Positions 25,688 through 37,544 of a DNA stretch of 64,000 nt are shown piece by piece. The stretch is from assembly GCA_003008705.1 (NCBI GenBank), contig PDUO01000013.1:1136702-1200701 (forward strand). Reading direction: 5' to 3'. The notes below the pieces were generated by a model that had not been told where the DNA came from, did no database searches, and worked only from the letters and a program-made list of their open reading frames with translations. The translations under genes were made by a program, and so were the position numbers. This DNA is from Pezicula radicicola. Its lineage: Eukaryota; Ascomycota; Leotiomycetes; Helotiales; Dermateaceae. Numbering within the stretch: position 1 is the stretch's first letter; every line of letters begins with the position of its first letter.

Positions 25688-27397
25688 CTATCTCTCAATA
25701 TCAGTCGGATTTTGTTCGACATGTGTCACACTGATCCGAGCACCGGTCTTATTCCCCTCTACTGTCTCATACTCGCGGATGTACTTTGCGCGTCGGTATC
25801 TTGGCACGTTATCCTTAATAGCACCTCGTATAATATTGTCGTCGAACAGCTTGTGGATGCTCTCTAATGGCACATCGGCGGTCTCAGGAACGAAGATTGC
25901 GGCATACAAGAAGCAGCCGATACTGCAGACACCGAATAGCAGGAAAGTGCCATATGTGATGTTGTTCAACATGACTGGTACCGTTCGAGCGATGACAAAG
26001 TTGAAAAGCCATTGGGTCATGAGGGCCGCAGCCATGGTAAGCGACCGAACATGGTTGGGAGAGCACTCGGCCGCAAGCACAAATGGAATTGGCCCCCAGC
26101 CAAAGCTGTAGAAAACTACAAAAAGATAGACACAGATGATAGCGAAGACGCCGGATCCAGTCAAGCCTTGTCCTGCAACAGCAGGAGCTACGGCTCCTTG
26201 AATGCCGATATAGAACATCGCAAATGCTTGGCCGGCCGAGCTCACCATAAGGCTGTATTTACGCCCAATCTGCTCTGTTGCCCACATCAAACCCAGGGCC
26301 GTGACAACAACCTTAACAACACCATATATACCTGTTGCGAACAGGCCGGCTGTCTGCCCCTTGAGGCCAATAGAGCTAAATATCTGAGGCGAATAGTAAT
26401 TTATGGAATTCGTGCCGGTCCATTGCTGCCAGAACATGAGGATGACACCTAGACTGGCTTGGTAGAATACGCGGCGGTTCGCGCACGTAGCTTTCATCTG
26501 TTGCCACAAAGACAGCTTTTCGTGGCCTTGAAAGTCGGCGATGATTGCATCTAGTTCGAGAGCAACGCCAGCATCGTCTAAAGGCAACCTACGCAACTTC
26601 GCTAGAGATTCTTGGGCAGATTCATGTTGATTTTTCTCCACAAGCCATCTTGGCGATTCATTCTGAGTCGCGAGGCCAGCGAGAAGAAAAACGCCTGGGA
26701 TCATCTGGAGTGCGAAAGGGATCCGCCATTGCAATGGTGTACCCGCAACTGACGATGAAACCAAGCCATAGTTGACAAAATAGGAGAGCATTATACCCGT
26801 CCTATTAAATAGCACCACAATTAGCGACCTACGACCAATCTTGCGCAGAATAGAAACGTACACGTTGAACAGCTGCATAGTCCCAATACAGCGCCCGCGT
26901 ATCTCCTTATTCACATTCTCCCCAATATATGTAGGCACCACAGCACTAATAAGGCCAACCCCAAACCCACCAACAACACGACCAGCATACAACAAAGACA
27001 AACTAGTAGTATTAATCGCCGAACAAGTCTGCATTACCGAACCCACCAAGAAAACCACATCGCCAAACATAAGAGCATTCCTCCTTCCAAAACGATCGGA
27101 AACGAAAAACGAAGCTAAGGCCCCAAAGAAACAACCAGCTTGAAGCACAGAAACAATATTACCAGACAGATTACTAAAAGCTTTCTTCTCTGCTGGTGTA
27201 CTGTTTTTAAGATCGAAGGATTTTTGGAACGATGGCACTGTTAGGACTCCTCCGATAAGACCTGTATCCCATCCGAAGAGCATTCCACCGAATGAGGTGA
27301 TTATTGTGAGGAGATATGCATTTCGATATTTTTTTATGTCGGTCCAGATTGTGCGAACTTTCGAGGTCAAGGTTAAGGGTTTTATGGCGGTTGTCAT
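25688..27397 (-). CDS. MFS sugar/quinate-type transporter, 12 TM
   Basis: Major facilitator superfamily, sugar porter subfamily; plasma-membrane H+-coupled uptake of a hexose, quinate or similar solute is inferred from family. Two exons on minus: 26862-27397 and 25688-26801 with a 60-nt intron (GTACGT donor), 549 aa. Twelve hydrophobic helices are evident. Signature motifs: GGMLFGWDTGLIGGV in TM1, SDRFGRRNALM in loop 2-3, AGRVVGGFGVGLISAVVPTY, NESPRWLVEK before the central loop, QQWTGTNSINYYSP in TM7, EQIGRKYSL in loop 8-9 and PETADVPLE at the end of TM12. The intron is a multiple of three and could be read through in frame, but would insert basic residues into TM5. The start at 27397 (MTTAIKPLTL) is preferred; the longer frame upstream looks like leader. 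Confidence 0.9.
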   Translation of the reverse strand: MTTAIKPLTLTSKVRTIWTDIKKYRNAYLLTIITSFGGMLFGWDTGLIGGVLTVPSFQKSFDLKNSTPAEKKAFSNLSGNIVSVLQAGCFFGALASFFVSDRFGRRNALMFGDVVFLVGSVMQTCSAINTTSLSLLYAGRVVGGFGVGLISAVVPTYIGENVNKEIRGRCIGTMQLFNVYVSILRKIGRRSLIVVLFNRTGIMLSYFVNYGLVSSSVAGTPLQWRIPFALQMIPGVFLLAGLATQNESPRWLVEKNQHESAQESLAKLRRLPLDDAGVALELDAIIADFQGHEKLSLWQQMKATCANRRVFYQASLGVILMFWQQWTGTNSINYYSPQIFSSIGLKGQTAGLFATGIYGVVKVVVTALGLMWATEQIGRKYSLMVSSAGQAFAMFYIGIQGAVAPAVAGQGLTGSGVFAIICVYLFVVFYSFGWGPIPFVLAAECSPNHVRSLTMAAALMTQWLFNFVIARTVPVMLNNITYGTFLLFGVCSIGCFLYAAIFVPETADVPLESIHKLFDDNIIRGAIKDNVPRYRRAKYIREYETVEGNKTGARISVTHVEQNPTDIER

Positions 27398-29657
27398 TGT
27401 TGAGATTATCTGTCGTAAAGTGAGGTGACTGATTGAAAATATTTGTGTGGAGAGTGAAGAGTGGGGAGATGGGGTAGAGATATATGTATATATGGAGTAG
27501 TGGAGAGAGGGGAGGAAGATCATACATATATAGAGTTTAGATATCGCGATAAGCCGAAAGAATCAACAGACAGACGTATCCAACATCCTCACAAGGCTTT
27601 AATCGGAGACGGACATTAAAAAAACCACAAGCCGATGAACTAACAACCAATCGCAGAAGTATCCTAGATACTACGATACGCTTTCCTACCTAACCTCGGC
27701 TCTCTCAACCGGTACTTCGTAACCAACATTTGAAATAATACGGATATGCCTCCACTCCTACAAATCGTACTTGTTTTCGTACCCCTTTCCTACTTGAATA
27801 TCACGTCAACCATCATTCTATCACAACACCCTTCTACACAAAAGGTACCTTCTTCCCAAATGACTCAGAAAATTGGTAACTAAAAACTGCAAACGACCCG
27901 TTTCGGTTCTAAACAAGCCAGTTCTTTCTAGATATGGGTATACCGAATTGATATACCGAATTGAATCCTTTTATCCGTGTTGTGGTTTTTTTTGGGGGGG
28001 AGAGAGGGGGTTGTGTTTGATTGGATTGGATTGGATTGGATTGCTGGCTTGATTTTAGTTAGGTTAGGTAGCAGTGCATGGTTTTGCAATCCATTGGGAA
28101 TTAAGCGAGCTGCGTATCGCTGAATTTGTCTGTCTGTGTGTTTGGTTTGAAGGTTTGGATTATTGAAAAAAGGTAAATAAGTGAGTGAGGAAAGGAAAGT
28201 GGGAGCGAATGAGGGTTTAATTATTGATTGTATTTCTCTTGTTTTATCCTCCTTGTATCTATTACTTCTTACTTATATTACTTTATAAATTAAAGCTTTA
28301 GAAGGTATTTACTTACTAGTTTACAACAGACAGCCCCCCCCCCCTTCTATCTTAGGACTATTATATTATTATAATATCTAAACCTATCTATCTAATTAAT
28401 TAATCAATTAATCAAGCTACAGAATAGGATAAAATACAGTAAGTACTCTACATCCTCTACAGAATATACCAAACTACAACTAATAAAAAAACACTATATT
28501 CTATCTACACTCTATACATACAACAACAAAAACTACACTTAAGTAATCCTAACATTTTATATTTTCTAGCTCTCCTATTATAGAGTTCTAGTCCTATTTC
28601 TACCTCGAAGTTAAGTCCTTAGGCTTAGATCGTCTAAGAGGGGTATATGTTGTATTGTATTGTATTATATTATTAACCACCTTACTAGTAAAATGCCTTA
28701 TCAAATTTGAGGCACTTCGTCTCCATGTACAATACATAGGCACTTCTTGAGTGTTCGCACCTATTGTAGTCAGTTTCCTAACTCGCTTAAGCCCCTTTTA
28801 CACAACCCAACATGGATCTGGCGATCAAAATATCAATGTTTTCTCATCCTTTCCAAGCCCAAAATCAACAGATTCAAGGCTTACGTTTTATCGGCGTAAA
28901 AGGCACATAGAAACACACACAAGATGCTCGATATGGATTTCCATTTATCAGAGTAAGCAAGCTCAAGCTCGGGCTTAGCACACAATCATCACCCTCCTAT
29001 CTACATACACCAACAACCTCACATCATCTCCCTCTCATTTCAATCTCTCCATTCCTTCACATCATCATCCAACACCAGCGAGCGGTGCTCAAATGCTCAG
29101 ATCTCAAAATTGAGTAGGTGATTTGAGAAGATAGATAAAAATTTGAACCGCCACCCGCAGCAGTGCTGAAACGCGTGTAGCCCAGCTCGCTCCTCTCCAC
29201 CGTCACCATATCAATATCCAGCTAGACCTAAAAGTCTCTGAGCTTCGCCAGCAAATCCTGAGCATGTCCAGGAAGATGAAACAAATCCCGCGGCGACAGC
29301 TGCAGAAAACCAAGCAAAAATAAGAATATCAAAACTCTCAAAAAAGAATCGAAAAGAACGGGGGACCATAGATACACATTACAGCCTTTCAAGTGAAAGG
29401 AGTAGCAGCTTGCGAACACGCAAAAAAGTGTTGCCCAGTATGTAAGAAAATGCCCCCTCGACGCTGATCTTGGCGCCTCACATTTCAGAATGTGCACTGA
29501 AAAAAATTGAGAATGCCAGTCAACTCGAACAAACAAAAGAGATAAAAGAAAATCTGTACAATCGTCATTGCGCTCATATCTAACCCATGCTTCACACCAC
29601 CCCAGTCCCAATGCGCCATTCGAAGTCCCTATCTTTTTTTTATACTTGTCGCACCTC
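27398..29657. other. Gene-free spacer with simple repeats
   Basis: About 2.3 kb. Holds a (GATTG)n tract near 28018-28042, a run of 11 C at 28334-28344, a TATTG-type tract near 28656-28668 and AT-rich sequence between 28240 and 28680. A plus-strand frame at 28751-28978 has no support. No mobile-element hallmark seen. Confidence 0.5.
28018..28043. repeat. Short (GATTG)n tract
   Basis: Four to five tandem GATTG units upstream of the MFS transporter gene. A related TATTG tract occurs at 28656-28668 and again in the leader of the SH3 gene at about 31783-31810. Confidence 0.8.
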
Positions 29658-31573
29658 CTACAAGGCCTGACCAACTGGTTTTCTCGGAACAGAAACCACC
29701 ATGGCTGGTGCTGGAGGACTTTGCGGGGCTTCTTCGAGTGTTGGAGTACTTGGACGAGATGCAGAAGCAGTCTGGGGAATCTCTGGTTGCGGTTTCATAG
29801 GACTGGGGCCAGGACTGTTTATTGGAGCCTGCATTTGTGCAACCGAGGGACTACGAACACGTCCTTGGTCGGTTGGGGTCATAGGTGGTTGTTGTTGTGG
29901 AGGGCCGCCATTAGGAGTCATGGGTGGGTTTTGGTTTCCATTTGGGGTCATTGGCTGTTGTTGTGGGCCGCCATTGGGTGTCATAGGACGGTTTGGGTTT
30001 CCATTTTGCATCATTGGACGAGGGGGACCTTGGTTCATGGCTGGTGACATTGGACGCTGTTGCTGTTGAGGACCACGCATGCCAGGGCCGGGGGGGCCTT
30101 GTGGGCCACGAGGACCATTTTGCTGGGGACGAGGCTTCACGGGACGGGTTGAGAGACATGTTCTTGGGACAACACCCTGCTGAGATCGATCAAGACGAAT
30201 GCACAGAGCCTGCTGAGTGTTAGCAATTGAAATTCAGTTCGATTTGAAATACTTACCCATCCATCATCATACTCGTGCAAGACACGGATCAGCTGACCTG
30301 CGGTCAATTCGAGTTCATCATCCATGGAAGGCTTGAAGTCGAGTTGAACACGATGAACGGTACTGTTGGGAGGACCACCGGCTGCAGCAATAGCTGCACC
30401 ACCTTGAGATTGTTGAGGAGGGGTTTGAGGGCCAGGGGCAGTTGGTGTGCTGACTTCAGTAAAGCTAAACTCAGTACCTGCAGGACTTGGAGGACCACGC
30501 GCGTTTGGCTTGGTGAAATCCATAGGCTTTGGTCCATTTCCACGCTTGGAAGCACCACGGACAAGGCCGGCAGCTGTAGGAACAGCAATGGCACCAGCAG
30601 AAGTGGCAGCAGTACCGGGTGCAACATCAGCTGGAACAATCTCGCCTTTTGCACTCATATCCCCCACCATAGTAGGTCCATTAGCGTTAGTAAAGTCGAT
30701 AGTTTCGGCATGGTTACCAAAGGGATTGTTCTTGTTGGCTTCTTGTCCAGCCTGGGGTCTATTGTAAGCACTTCCTGGAGAGAGCCTGCGGGATTGATTT
30801 AGGTTGGTTTGTGGGGAGTCAGCCACGTTAGGGGCATTTCCAGTCGAATACTTCTCACCAGCGAGGTTGGGAGTGAATTGAGTGACAGGGCGAAGGGACA
30901 GACGAGGAGCAGTCGAAGCAGTGCGAGCAGTACGGGTGCTTGGAGAACGGCCACCGGAATTGGCAGCAAAGATGTCGTTCTTCTCATCATCGATACGTTG
31001 ATGCTGCTTCGCAGCATCCTTCCTCTTCTTGAAAAAGAACAGAACCAGAGACAAGACAACACCGATCAGACACATGATACCGAAAGCCAGCCCAACCTTT
31101 CCTCCAGTGCTCATACCACTACTGGCGCTCGAGTCGGCAGCTGAAGTTGAAGAGCTTGAAGAAGTTGTAGCCGAGGTCTTTGAGGATGCGGTCGACAATG
31201 CTGAGGTACTGGAGGCAACGAGAATGGCGGCCGAGCTCAATGTGGTGGAAGCGGACGTGGAGGGAGCCAAAATGACAGTTGGAACGCTCGATGAGCTGGA
31301 CACAGCCAATGCAGTGGCTTTGGCGGAGGTGGTGCTGGAGGTATCAGCCAGGATACTGCTTTGAACAGACGTTGTAGTCTTCGCAGTGGTTGTTGGTGTT
31401 GTTTCGGCCGCCTCAGTAGTGGTTGGGTCAACGCCAATAGTGGTATATCCTCCAATAGCACCAGTAAATGTTGGCGAGGCTGTCACGTAGACAACGGAAA
31501 CGAGGGTTTGAACTGCTGGAGCTGGTTCGGGCTTGGCAGCGCGCGCCACATGGCGATGCTTGTGTTGGACCAT
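29658..31573 (-). CDS. Single-pass membrane protein with mucin-like ectodomain and SH3 domain
   Basis: Two exons on minus (30257-31573 and 29658-30209; 47-nt intron) encode 622 aa. Residues ~45-155 are almost pure Ser/Thr/Ala, suited to heavy O-mannosylation. One helix (about 158-181, GLAFGIMCLIGVVLSLVLFF) is followed by KKRK, giving an outside-in topology. The cytosolic part is disordered and then has an SH3 domain: VQLDFKPSMDDELELTAGQL, EYDDGW (split by the intron right after W), ALCIRLDRSQQGVVPRTCL. A Pro/Gln/Asn-rich tail with MTPNG-type repeats (about four) follows. The architecture resembles Fus1-like or sensor-like cell-surface proteins that recruit signalling partners through SH3; exact orthology is not claimed. 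No classical cleaved signal peptide is obvious. Confidence 0.88.
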
Positions 31574-33772
31574 GGTGGTTGTTTTTGGTGGTAAGGCTGA
31601 GTGTGTGTTCGCGAAGAATGCGTAGGTAGAGTGTTGAGAAATTAACCAGTTGCGAGTTGCAATCGAGAGAGGTCAAGGTTGGAGGGAATTATTTCGTTCG
31701 TTTATTAACAGTCGCAGGTATCTGGGAGTCGTATTATTGTATTAGCAGATCGACGTAACAATAGGATTGGACCGAGTGCGCGGTATTGTATTGTATTGTA
31801 TTGTATTGTACGTAAGGTGGTCGTCGAGTTGAAAGAGCGTGTACAATTAAGGGCTAGGTATTGTATTGATTGTATTGTAGTTTTTTTGTTTTGGCAGAAG
31901 TGAGCGTGGATCGAGTGAAGAGTCAAATTACAAGTCGATAAAAGAAGGACGACAAGAACTGAGAATATTCACAAGATGGTGACGGCGAAGTCTCGAAAAG
32001 AAGGGAAGGGAAGGGAAGGGCGGAGGAGGAGGAGGAGAGGGTGAGGGAGAAAAGGTGAGAGAGAGAGAGAGCGACGACGAGGTCGGTTGGGAGGAGACCT
32101 TGGGGTTGGAATTTGGAAAGTGGAAGGGTGGGTCTGTTTCCTTTTCTCGCGCAGAGCTGTCGAGTTTCCCCTGCAGCTGCATCCCTGTTGATAAACGGCT
32201 CTAGCCTTGATTCAGGACAAGCGTCAGGTACCTCTCGCCTTGAACTCATCTTAGATTTCCTCCGCATTCTGCCCATTGGCCCAGCATTGCAAAACAAAAT
32301 GAGCGGCAGGGATGCACTTTAGAGTGTACGGCAGCGAGGACGAACCATTCCTTGGCGCCTCCTCCCAGCAGAGTAAGCGCGCAGTACGAAGAACACGAAG
32401 TACCGAGAGACTTCATACTTGACCAGCAGCCAGCGGAGGGGAAAGAAAGCGATGATCATCTTGAATCTTCCCGTCGACGGGTCCCTCTGTGATAAGACCT
32501 TTTACTGTACAGTAGGTAGCTACTACTAAATATCCTTAATTGTGGCTGCCTATGGCCTTACCATGAAAGCCATCTTCTTCTGCTGAAGAATCCTCTTCTC
32601 CCGTGGATCAAGTCCAAGCACGACCCTTACGTTCATCCAAACTCTCAATCATCACCACAGCTGTCAACATCACACAGATACTCGTCGCTCACAATTCCCC
32701 ATACACGCCAATCTCTCTCATCATGCTCGCTCACAGCCTCAGCCGGGCGTTCCCGTCGTCATCGGTCATGGCTATCAGACTACATAATCACAATCTGGAC
32801 GATCCACACGCCTTCCTGCAGGTCACTCCCTCATTTTGGCCCCGGTTGCACCACCAGCACTGGTGTCCATCTGTGAGAAAAACCTGGTACGAAGACGATC
32901 CCTCGCCTTCAAATTTCCACAAGCACAAGCAACGCCAATCGGCCCCAGGAGAGACGTCAGTGAGCATTATGCGTTTCAGAACCCTGTGAGTTATCTTATC
33001 TGAGGCCTGACGATCCATTTCGCTTTGTGTTCTTTATGGATGTTATTCAGAGTTGTGTTGATGTGTCACGTGCACAATGCATGGTAATCCCCCAATTTTG
33101 AAAATCGTAATCCTAAGGTTTTTATGACTGGAACACAACTCTAATGCATTTCGTTCATTATCTTCCTGGCTAAATTCTCGAAGCTGTTAAAGACACGTTG
33201 ATTTTTTGGGGGCATCATTCCTCCTGTGTTTATGTGTTTGATAATATGTTGAGAAACTACAACTCGGCCGATTTCCCTCCTGCCATTTCAGCGATATTGG
33301 GGATAATGGCGATCATGGGTAAGTTTGAGATCGCGCAAGGACACTCTTAGGAACTCTCCCTCTTATTATAATGTTGCCATGTTCTTACCATGTTATTGCG
33401 ACCGTCCGAAGGAGCAGAGTATTCTCTAGCTTCCGCAAACCCCCAAGAGACATACAATTATCGCGCTGGACGAGAACTCAGTCAGCGATCTCGTAGTTGT
33501 TTCCCGATTTCGGAGTGACAGTGTCATGTCTTTTTTGCGTAGATCTGAATCTGGGCGCTCTCCTCTTTCAAATGGTCGATAGGCGTTACCACTTGCGAAA
33601 TGGTTTCAATCTGGAGGTACTTGATTATGAATATAAGTTTTCTTTCCGTGTCTGGTGTGATTATATTTAGAAACTCTACAGGTAATGGTACGGTGTGTCG
33701 ATAAGATCGATCCCAACATACAAATAACTATTCCTTCTCGGGTGTTACACATCCAGTTAAATATATTTGCTG
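31574..33772. other. Long spacer: SH3-gene leader and unassigned sequence
   Basis: About 2.2 kb. The part to ~32300 looks like the promoter and long leader of the minus-strand SH3 gene: (TATTG)n tract at about 31783-31810, a purine-rich stretch on plus (GGGAA and GGA repeats, about 31990-32080). A 128-codon plus-strand frame (32603-32989), ending just before a GTGAGT donor-like site, has no recognisable domain and is not called as a gene. Confidence 0.45.
31783..31811. repeat. (TATTG)n microsatellite
   Basis: About five perfect TATTG units in the presumed leader of the SH3 membrane protein gene, with more degenerate units at 31858-31880. Confidence 0.85.
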
Positions 33773-34507
33773 CTAGACTCCGAGTAACCCCAAAAGCTCA
33801 CTCATGTTCCGAATGACCGGTACCTGCTTCCCGAAAAGCGAACGTTCCGACTCTTTAGATTGAGGATCAAAGAGAATAGGATGCAATCCAGCATTCAACG
33901 CGCCCAAAATATCAGCTTCAACACTATCGCCAACCATATAAGCATAAGTAGCAAATCCACCCAAATCCCTTAGCGCGAACTCAAAAACTCGCCCATCAGG
34001 TTTAGCAACCCCAACCTCCTCCGACGTATATACCCCATCAACCAACCTACTAACACCAATAACCTCAGCTTTAACCCACTGATCTTCCTTCTGTCCATTA
34101 GTAGCAATACCAACTTTATAACCCCCTTCCCTCAACTTCATCAACGTTGAAATACTACCAGGCGTCGCCTGTCTATCCTTCCTATACGCCTCCTTATATA
34201 TCTGATTAAAGAAAAGAATTTCTGAATGAGATGGTTGAGGGAGGTTAAGTGCAGTGAAGAAGAGTTGAATTTTTTGAATCTCTTTTTCTTCGTAGGTTAT
34301 TTCTTTTCTTAAGTATGCGTCGTATGCTTTTTGGAGACTATTGTTGTAGATTTGGAGGAGGGAGGAGGTGGGATGTTTTGAGAGTTTGGGGGCTTGGGGG
34401 TGGGTGGTGAGGATTGCTTGGATTCCGTTTTGTATTGAGTTTTGGTGGTTGAAGAGTGTGTTGTCTAGATCGAAGAGGATGGTGGTGGGTTGTGTGGGTT
34501 GTGTCAT
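33773..34507 (-). CDS. HAD-superfamily hydrolase, YjjG-like, 244 aa
   Basis: Single-exon haloacid dehalogenase-type phosphatase; substrates in this subgroup are small phosphorylated metabolites such as nucleotides, so the exact substrate is unknown. All four motifs are visible: motif I ILFDLDNTLF (D13, D15), motif II IATNGQ, motif III lysine in EVGVAKPDGRVF and motif IV VGDSVEADILGALNAG. A helical cap domain spans about residues 18-110, and the size fits subfamily I members. Cytosolic, with no targeting signal seen. Its neighbour upstream is a gene-free region. Confidence 0.9.
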   Translation of the reverse strand: MTQPTQPTTILFDLDNTLFNHQNSIQNGIQAILTTHPQAPKLSKHPTSSLLQIYNNSLQKAYDAYLRKEITYEEKEIQKIQLFFTALNLPQPSHSEILFFNQIYKEAYRKDRQATPGSISTLMKLREGGYKVGIATNGQKEDQWVKAEVIGVSRLVDGVYTSEEVGVAKPDGRVFEFALRDLGGFATYAYMVGDSVEADILGALNAGLHPILFDPQSKESERSLFGKQVPVIRNMSELLGLLGV

Positions 34508-35288
34508 GGTTGTTGTTGTTTTTTAGGGGGGAGAGGTATAGTGTTGGTTTGTGGGATATGTTGTAGGTGGTGGTTGGGATTTGGGGGAGTTGAAATTATT
34601 AGGTAGGTAAGTATTTTTTTTGAAGTGAGTGGGAAGGGATGCTATTGTACTAGTTTTAATTAGTTAGTTTCAGTTGTATTCTTAAAATAGGCTCTGCTGA
34701 TTTGACTAGGTAGGATAAAGGTACGCTTACTAGAGAGATAGGAATGATATAGCATGGTAGTTACAGGCGGTGTCTGTTTTAGTTAGGTACTAAATCGCTT
34801 GATATAAACTAGGTTAATAAGAATATACAGGAAGGTAGGTTCTGGATATGAAGAGTGGTAAGAAAGTTTGAATAGTAGCAAAAATAAACAAAGAACTCGT
34901 AAATTTCTCCGAATTACTAAAAAGTAGCTATGTTGTCGATCACGTACAACTTATAGGATTAATTTTTAGAGGAAAGGAGAATATAATTAAGATTCGTCGT
35001 GACTAGTAGGATGATATGACTAAGAGAAGACCTATTTTCCACTATACTATAAAACCTACATTAATATCTCCTTCGTGTCCTCTGCTTAGTACCCCTATTT
35101 TTCCTTCTACATCACCCCCCAAAAAAGTAAACGGTATCAACAAGCCTCTCTCCCCTCTGATCTCTCTCTCCTTTTGGTGAATTAAATACAACCAAGCTAG
35201 AGACTATCCCTAAAAAGAACCCTTCCTTACCAAACCTCCTCCATCGCCTCTAATAAACCATAAAAAACACTAAAAATAAATCATCCTT

Positions 35289-35473
35289 TCCGAAACAAGG
35301 AATCGGACCTTGGTCGCCTGCCAACGAGGTGGTTGAATGTTATGTTATCTATCTTCTTTTATTCTTCTACACTATACAGTGTACTAGTGGTGATCCTAGA
35401 AGATGAAGAAAGAAGGATAAATTAACTAACATCCAATGGTTGATAGGAATGTTAGCCACTACACTATTTCGGA
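35289..35473 (-). ncRNA. tRNA-like pol III element interrupted by a hairpin
   Basis: Reading minus, the element starts TCCGAAA and ends TTTCGGA, a perfect 7-bp acceptor stem. The 3' side has a perfect T-arm (CAAGG, loop TCCGATT, CCTTG) abutting the acceptor stem. The 5' side has a D-arm-like stretch with a perfect A box (TAGTGTAGTGG). The B box is GGTCCGATTCC, one base off consensus. A TTTTT terminator lies about 13 bases downstream. Between the halves, about 110 nt form an imperfect inverted repeat, and I cannot define a normal anticodon loop with U33. It may be a tRNA with a long intron, a decayed tRNA gene, or a tRNA-derived hairpin element. Confidence 0.4.
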
Positions 35474-37378
35474 TTTTTCTGTTTAGAGAGTGTGTTTAGT
35501 TTTTTGTAAAAGTTAAGTGACTATTAGTATATTTATAGGTAGGTAGGTACCTAGGTATCTTTTCCTGAATTCACCTAAGGATAGGAGGAAAGGTTATGTT
35601 TGATCTCTGAACTTTTTGCTGGTACTAATTGAGGTACTATGAAACACTGGTAAGAAATTCTGGATGCAATATATTTACATATACACAATTGAGCTGGCTC
35701 GTAGTAGTTAAAATAAATGCTTGTTGTATATTTATTGTATAAATTTCGACCATCTCTGTTGGCGGCAACGGTAATAGTCTTTAATCTTTAAAACAACGTT
35801 TATCTCTACCGTTGGTTAGGTCAGCTTGAACGTGCCATCCAGATTACTCTATTTTCCATATATCACGCTGCTAAAAAGAGTAGTAAGAGAGTTAGAAATG
35901 AAGATAATAACAACTTAGAACTTAGAACATCCATATCCTCTATTTCTGGCCAACCTTTCCCTTAATTCGTAATTTAACACTTTGGTAATTTTCATGAAGT
36001 TCTAAGAGAGGGTTTGCAAGCTTGTAAATAAGTTTCAGGTTGTGGAGTCTCGGAGGCGGAAAGTTAAGGCCCGCATCCTTCCTCATTATTGCGTGGGTAA
36101 GTAAAGAGTGACCCAGCGTTAGTGGGTGAGATTAAGTGTAAGAATTGAGGAGGGTTAAGTTCTAGGCTTGGAGGTCTACATTTACGAACCTGAAGTAGTC
36201 GGTTTTGATGTTGTGATACGCGAGGGCCTTGGTGAGGACGGTGCCTGGTTGTAAGAGAACAGAGAGAGGATAGAGAGACAGCTGAGACTTCTTGGTATCG
36301 AGGATGATAAGATGCCTTCAAGCTTGTTAGACTAGGTGTGAACTGTGGGACCTCTCTTACTGAGGAGCTTTTCAGCGTGGCTCTTAACAGTTTCTTCCGG
36401 CGAATAGAATGATGCTAAGCTTGTGTTCGCAAGGAGTGCCGTGTTGGGATGTTAGCAGGACCTCACCGTAGCACGTCGTTCATGAATTCTATTCGTTCAG
36501 TGTTAGTGTTGAACGGGACCGCAAGGCAGACATTTCAATATTTCGAAATTCACCCAAATGCCCAGTGGGAACAAATTTCCTAGCAGAAGAAACAGCCATC
36601 AAACGCACACAGCTCCCCGATCTATAAAAGCAACACCTCGCAGCGCTCCCGTTCTTCCAAAATCAAAAATATAGAAGTTCGCGCAGATAATTCACGCCAC
36701 CAATCTTTCCGAATATCATCTGCAAATACTCTCGTAACAGATGTCTAACACTCTGTTCCTCGATCTATAAAAGCAACTCTCAGCAACTTTATTCCTCCAA
36801 AAACAAAACTAATTAGCTACTTATTCTAGAATAGGAATCGTTCTTACCTACATCTATAGTCTTAGTCACATTCTCAACATCCTAGCTGATTATCGTAGTC
36901 ACAATCGTTTCACGAGTCATCGTATTGTTAAGAGGAGCTGGGCCGCTAGACGTAATAGTAATGCAGCTAGGGTTACCTATTGTGCATATGAACAGGGTGA
37001 ATATATATGGTATAGCTACGAGAGGGTATGTAGCGTCTAGACGAGATGCTTCTTCGTCCGCAGAGAGTAATCGAAAGTGAAAGAGTATAGTAAAGCAATC
37101 TAGAGTAGTAGTGCGCACTAGGTAAAGATTAGTTGCCTCGTCCTGCAGCTTCTTTATATATAGATAGACCTATACATAGAGCTAGATCCTTAAGTTTAGA
37201 ACCTCCCCGGCCCCCTATCAAGATGTCAGACCCACTATATAGATTGGCGGAGACAACCATAAGATAACGCTTATAGGTCTAAGAAGAAGTTTCAATATAT
37301 TAACAGAAGGGGCTTATAGGTGTTAGGAGCAGGAGCTTACCGGCCCCGCCTGCCGAATAATACCGCACGATTACGGAT

Positions 37379-37431
37379 CGCTTGCAGGGGGACACTCGCA
37401 TTTTCAAAATGCGAGTGTCCCCCTGCAAGCG
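37379..37431. repeat. 53-bp near-perfect palindrome
   Basis: Two 26-nt arms are exact reverse complements separated by a single C at 37405. The left arm begins CGCTTGCAGGGGGACACTCG and ends CATTTT; the right arm mirrors it. It is GC-rich in AT-rich surroundings. It could extrude as a cruciform, or be a tiny hairpin element or an assembly artefact. Confidence 0.95.
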
Positions 37432-37544
37432 CTTCTTGTACGGGGTTAGATTATACCTTTTACTTGCTAACTCCTTTCATTCGCGACTCTAGTATCTTAG
37501 GATTTCAATTATCCGATTGAAATAGGCAGACACCACTGTATTTG

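Noticed and set aside
32603..32989. 128-codon plus-strand frame with His/Ser-rich translation
   Set aside because: No domain or homologue recognised; the composition looks like a chance frame in promoter-type DNA, despite a donor-like GTGAGT just after it.
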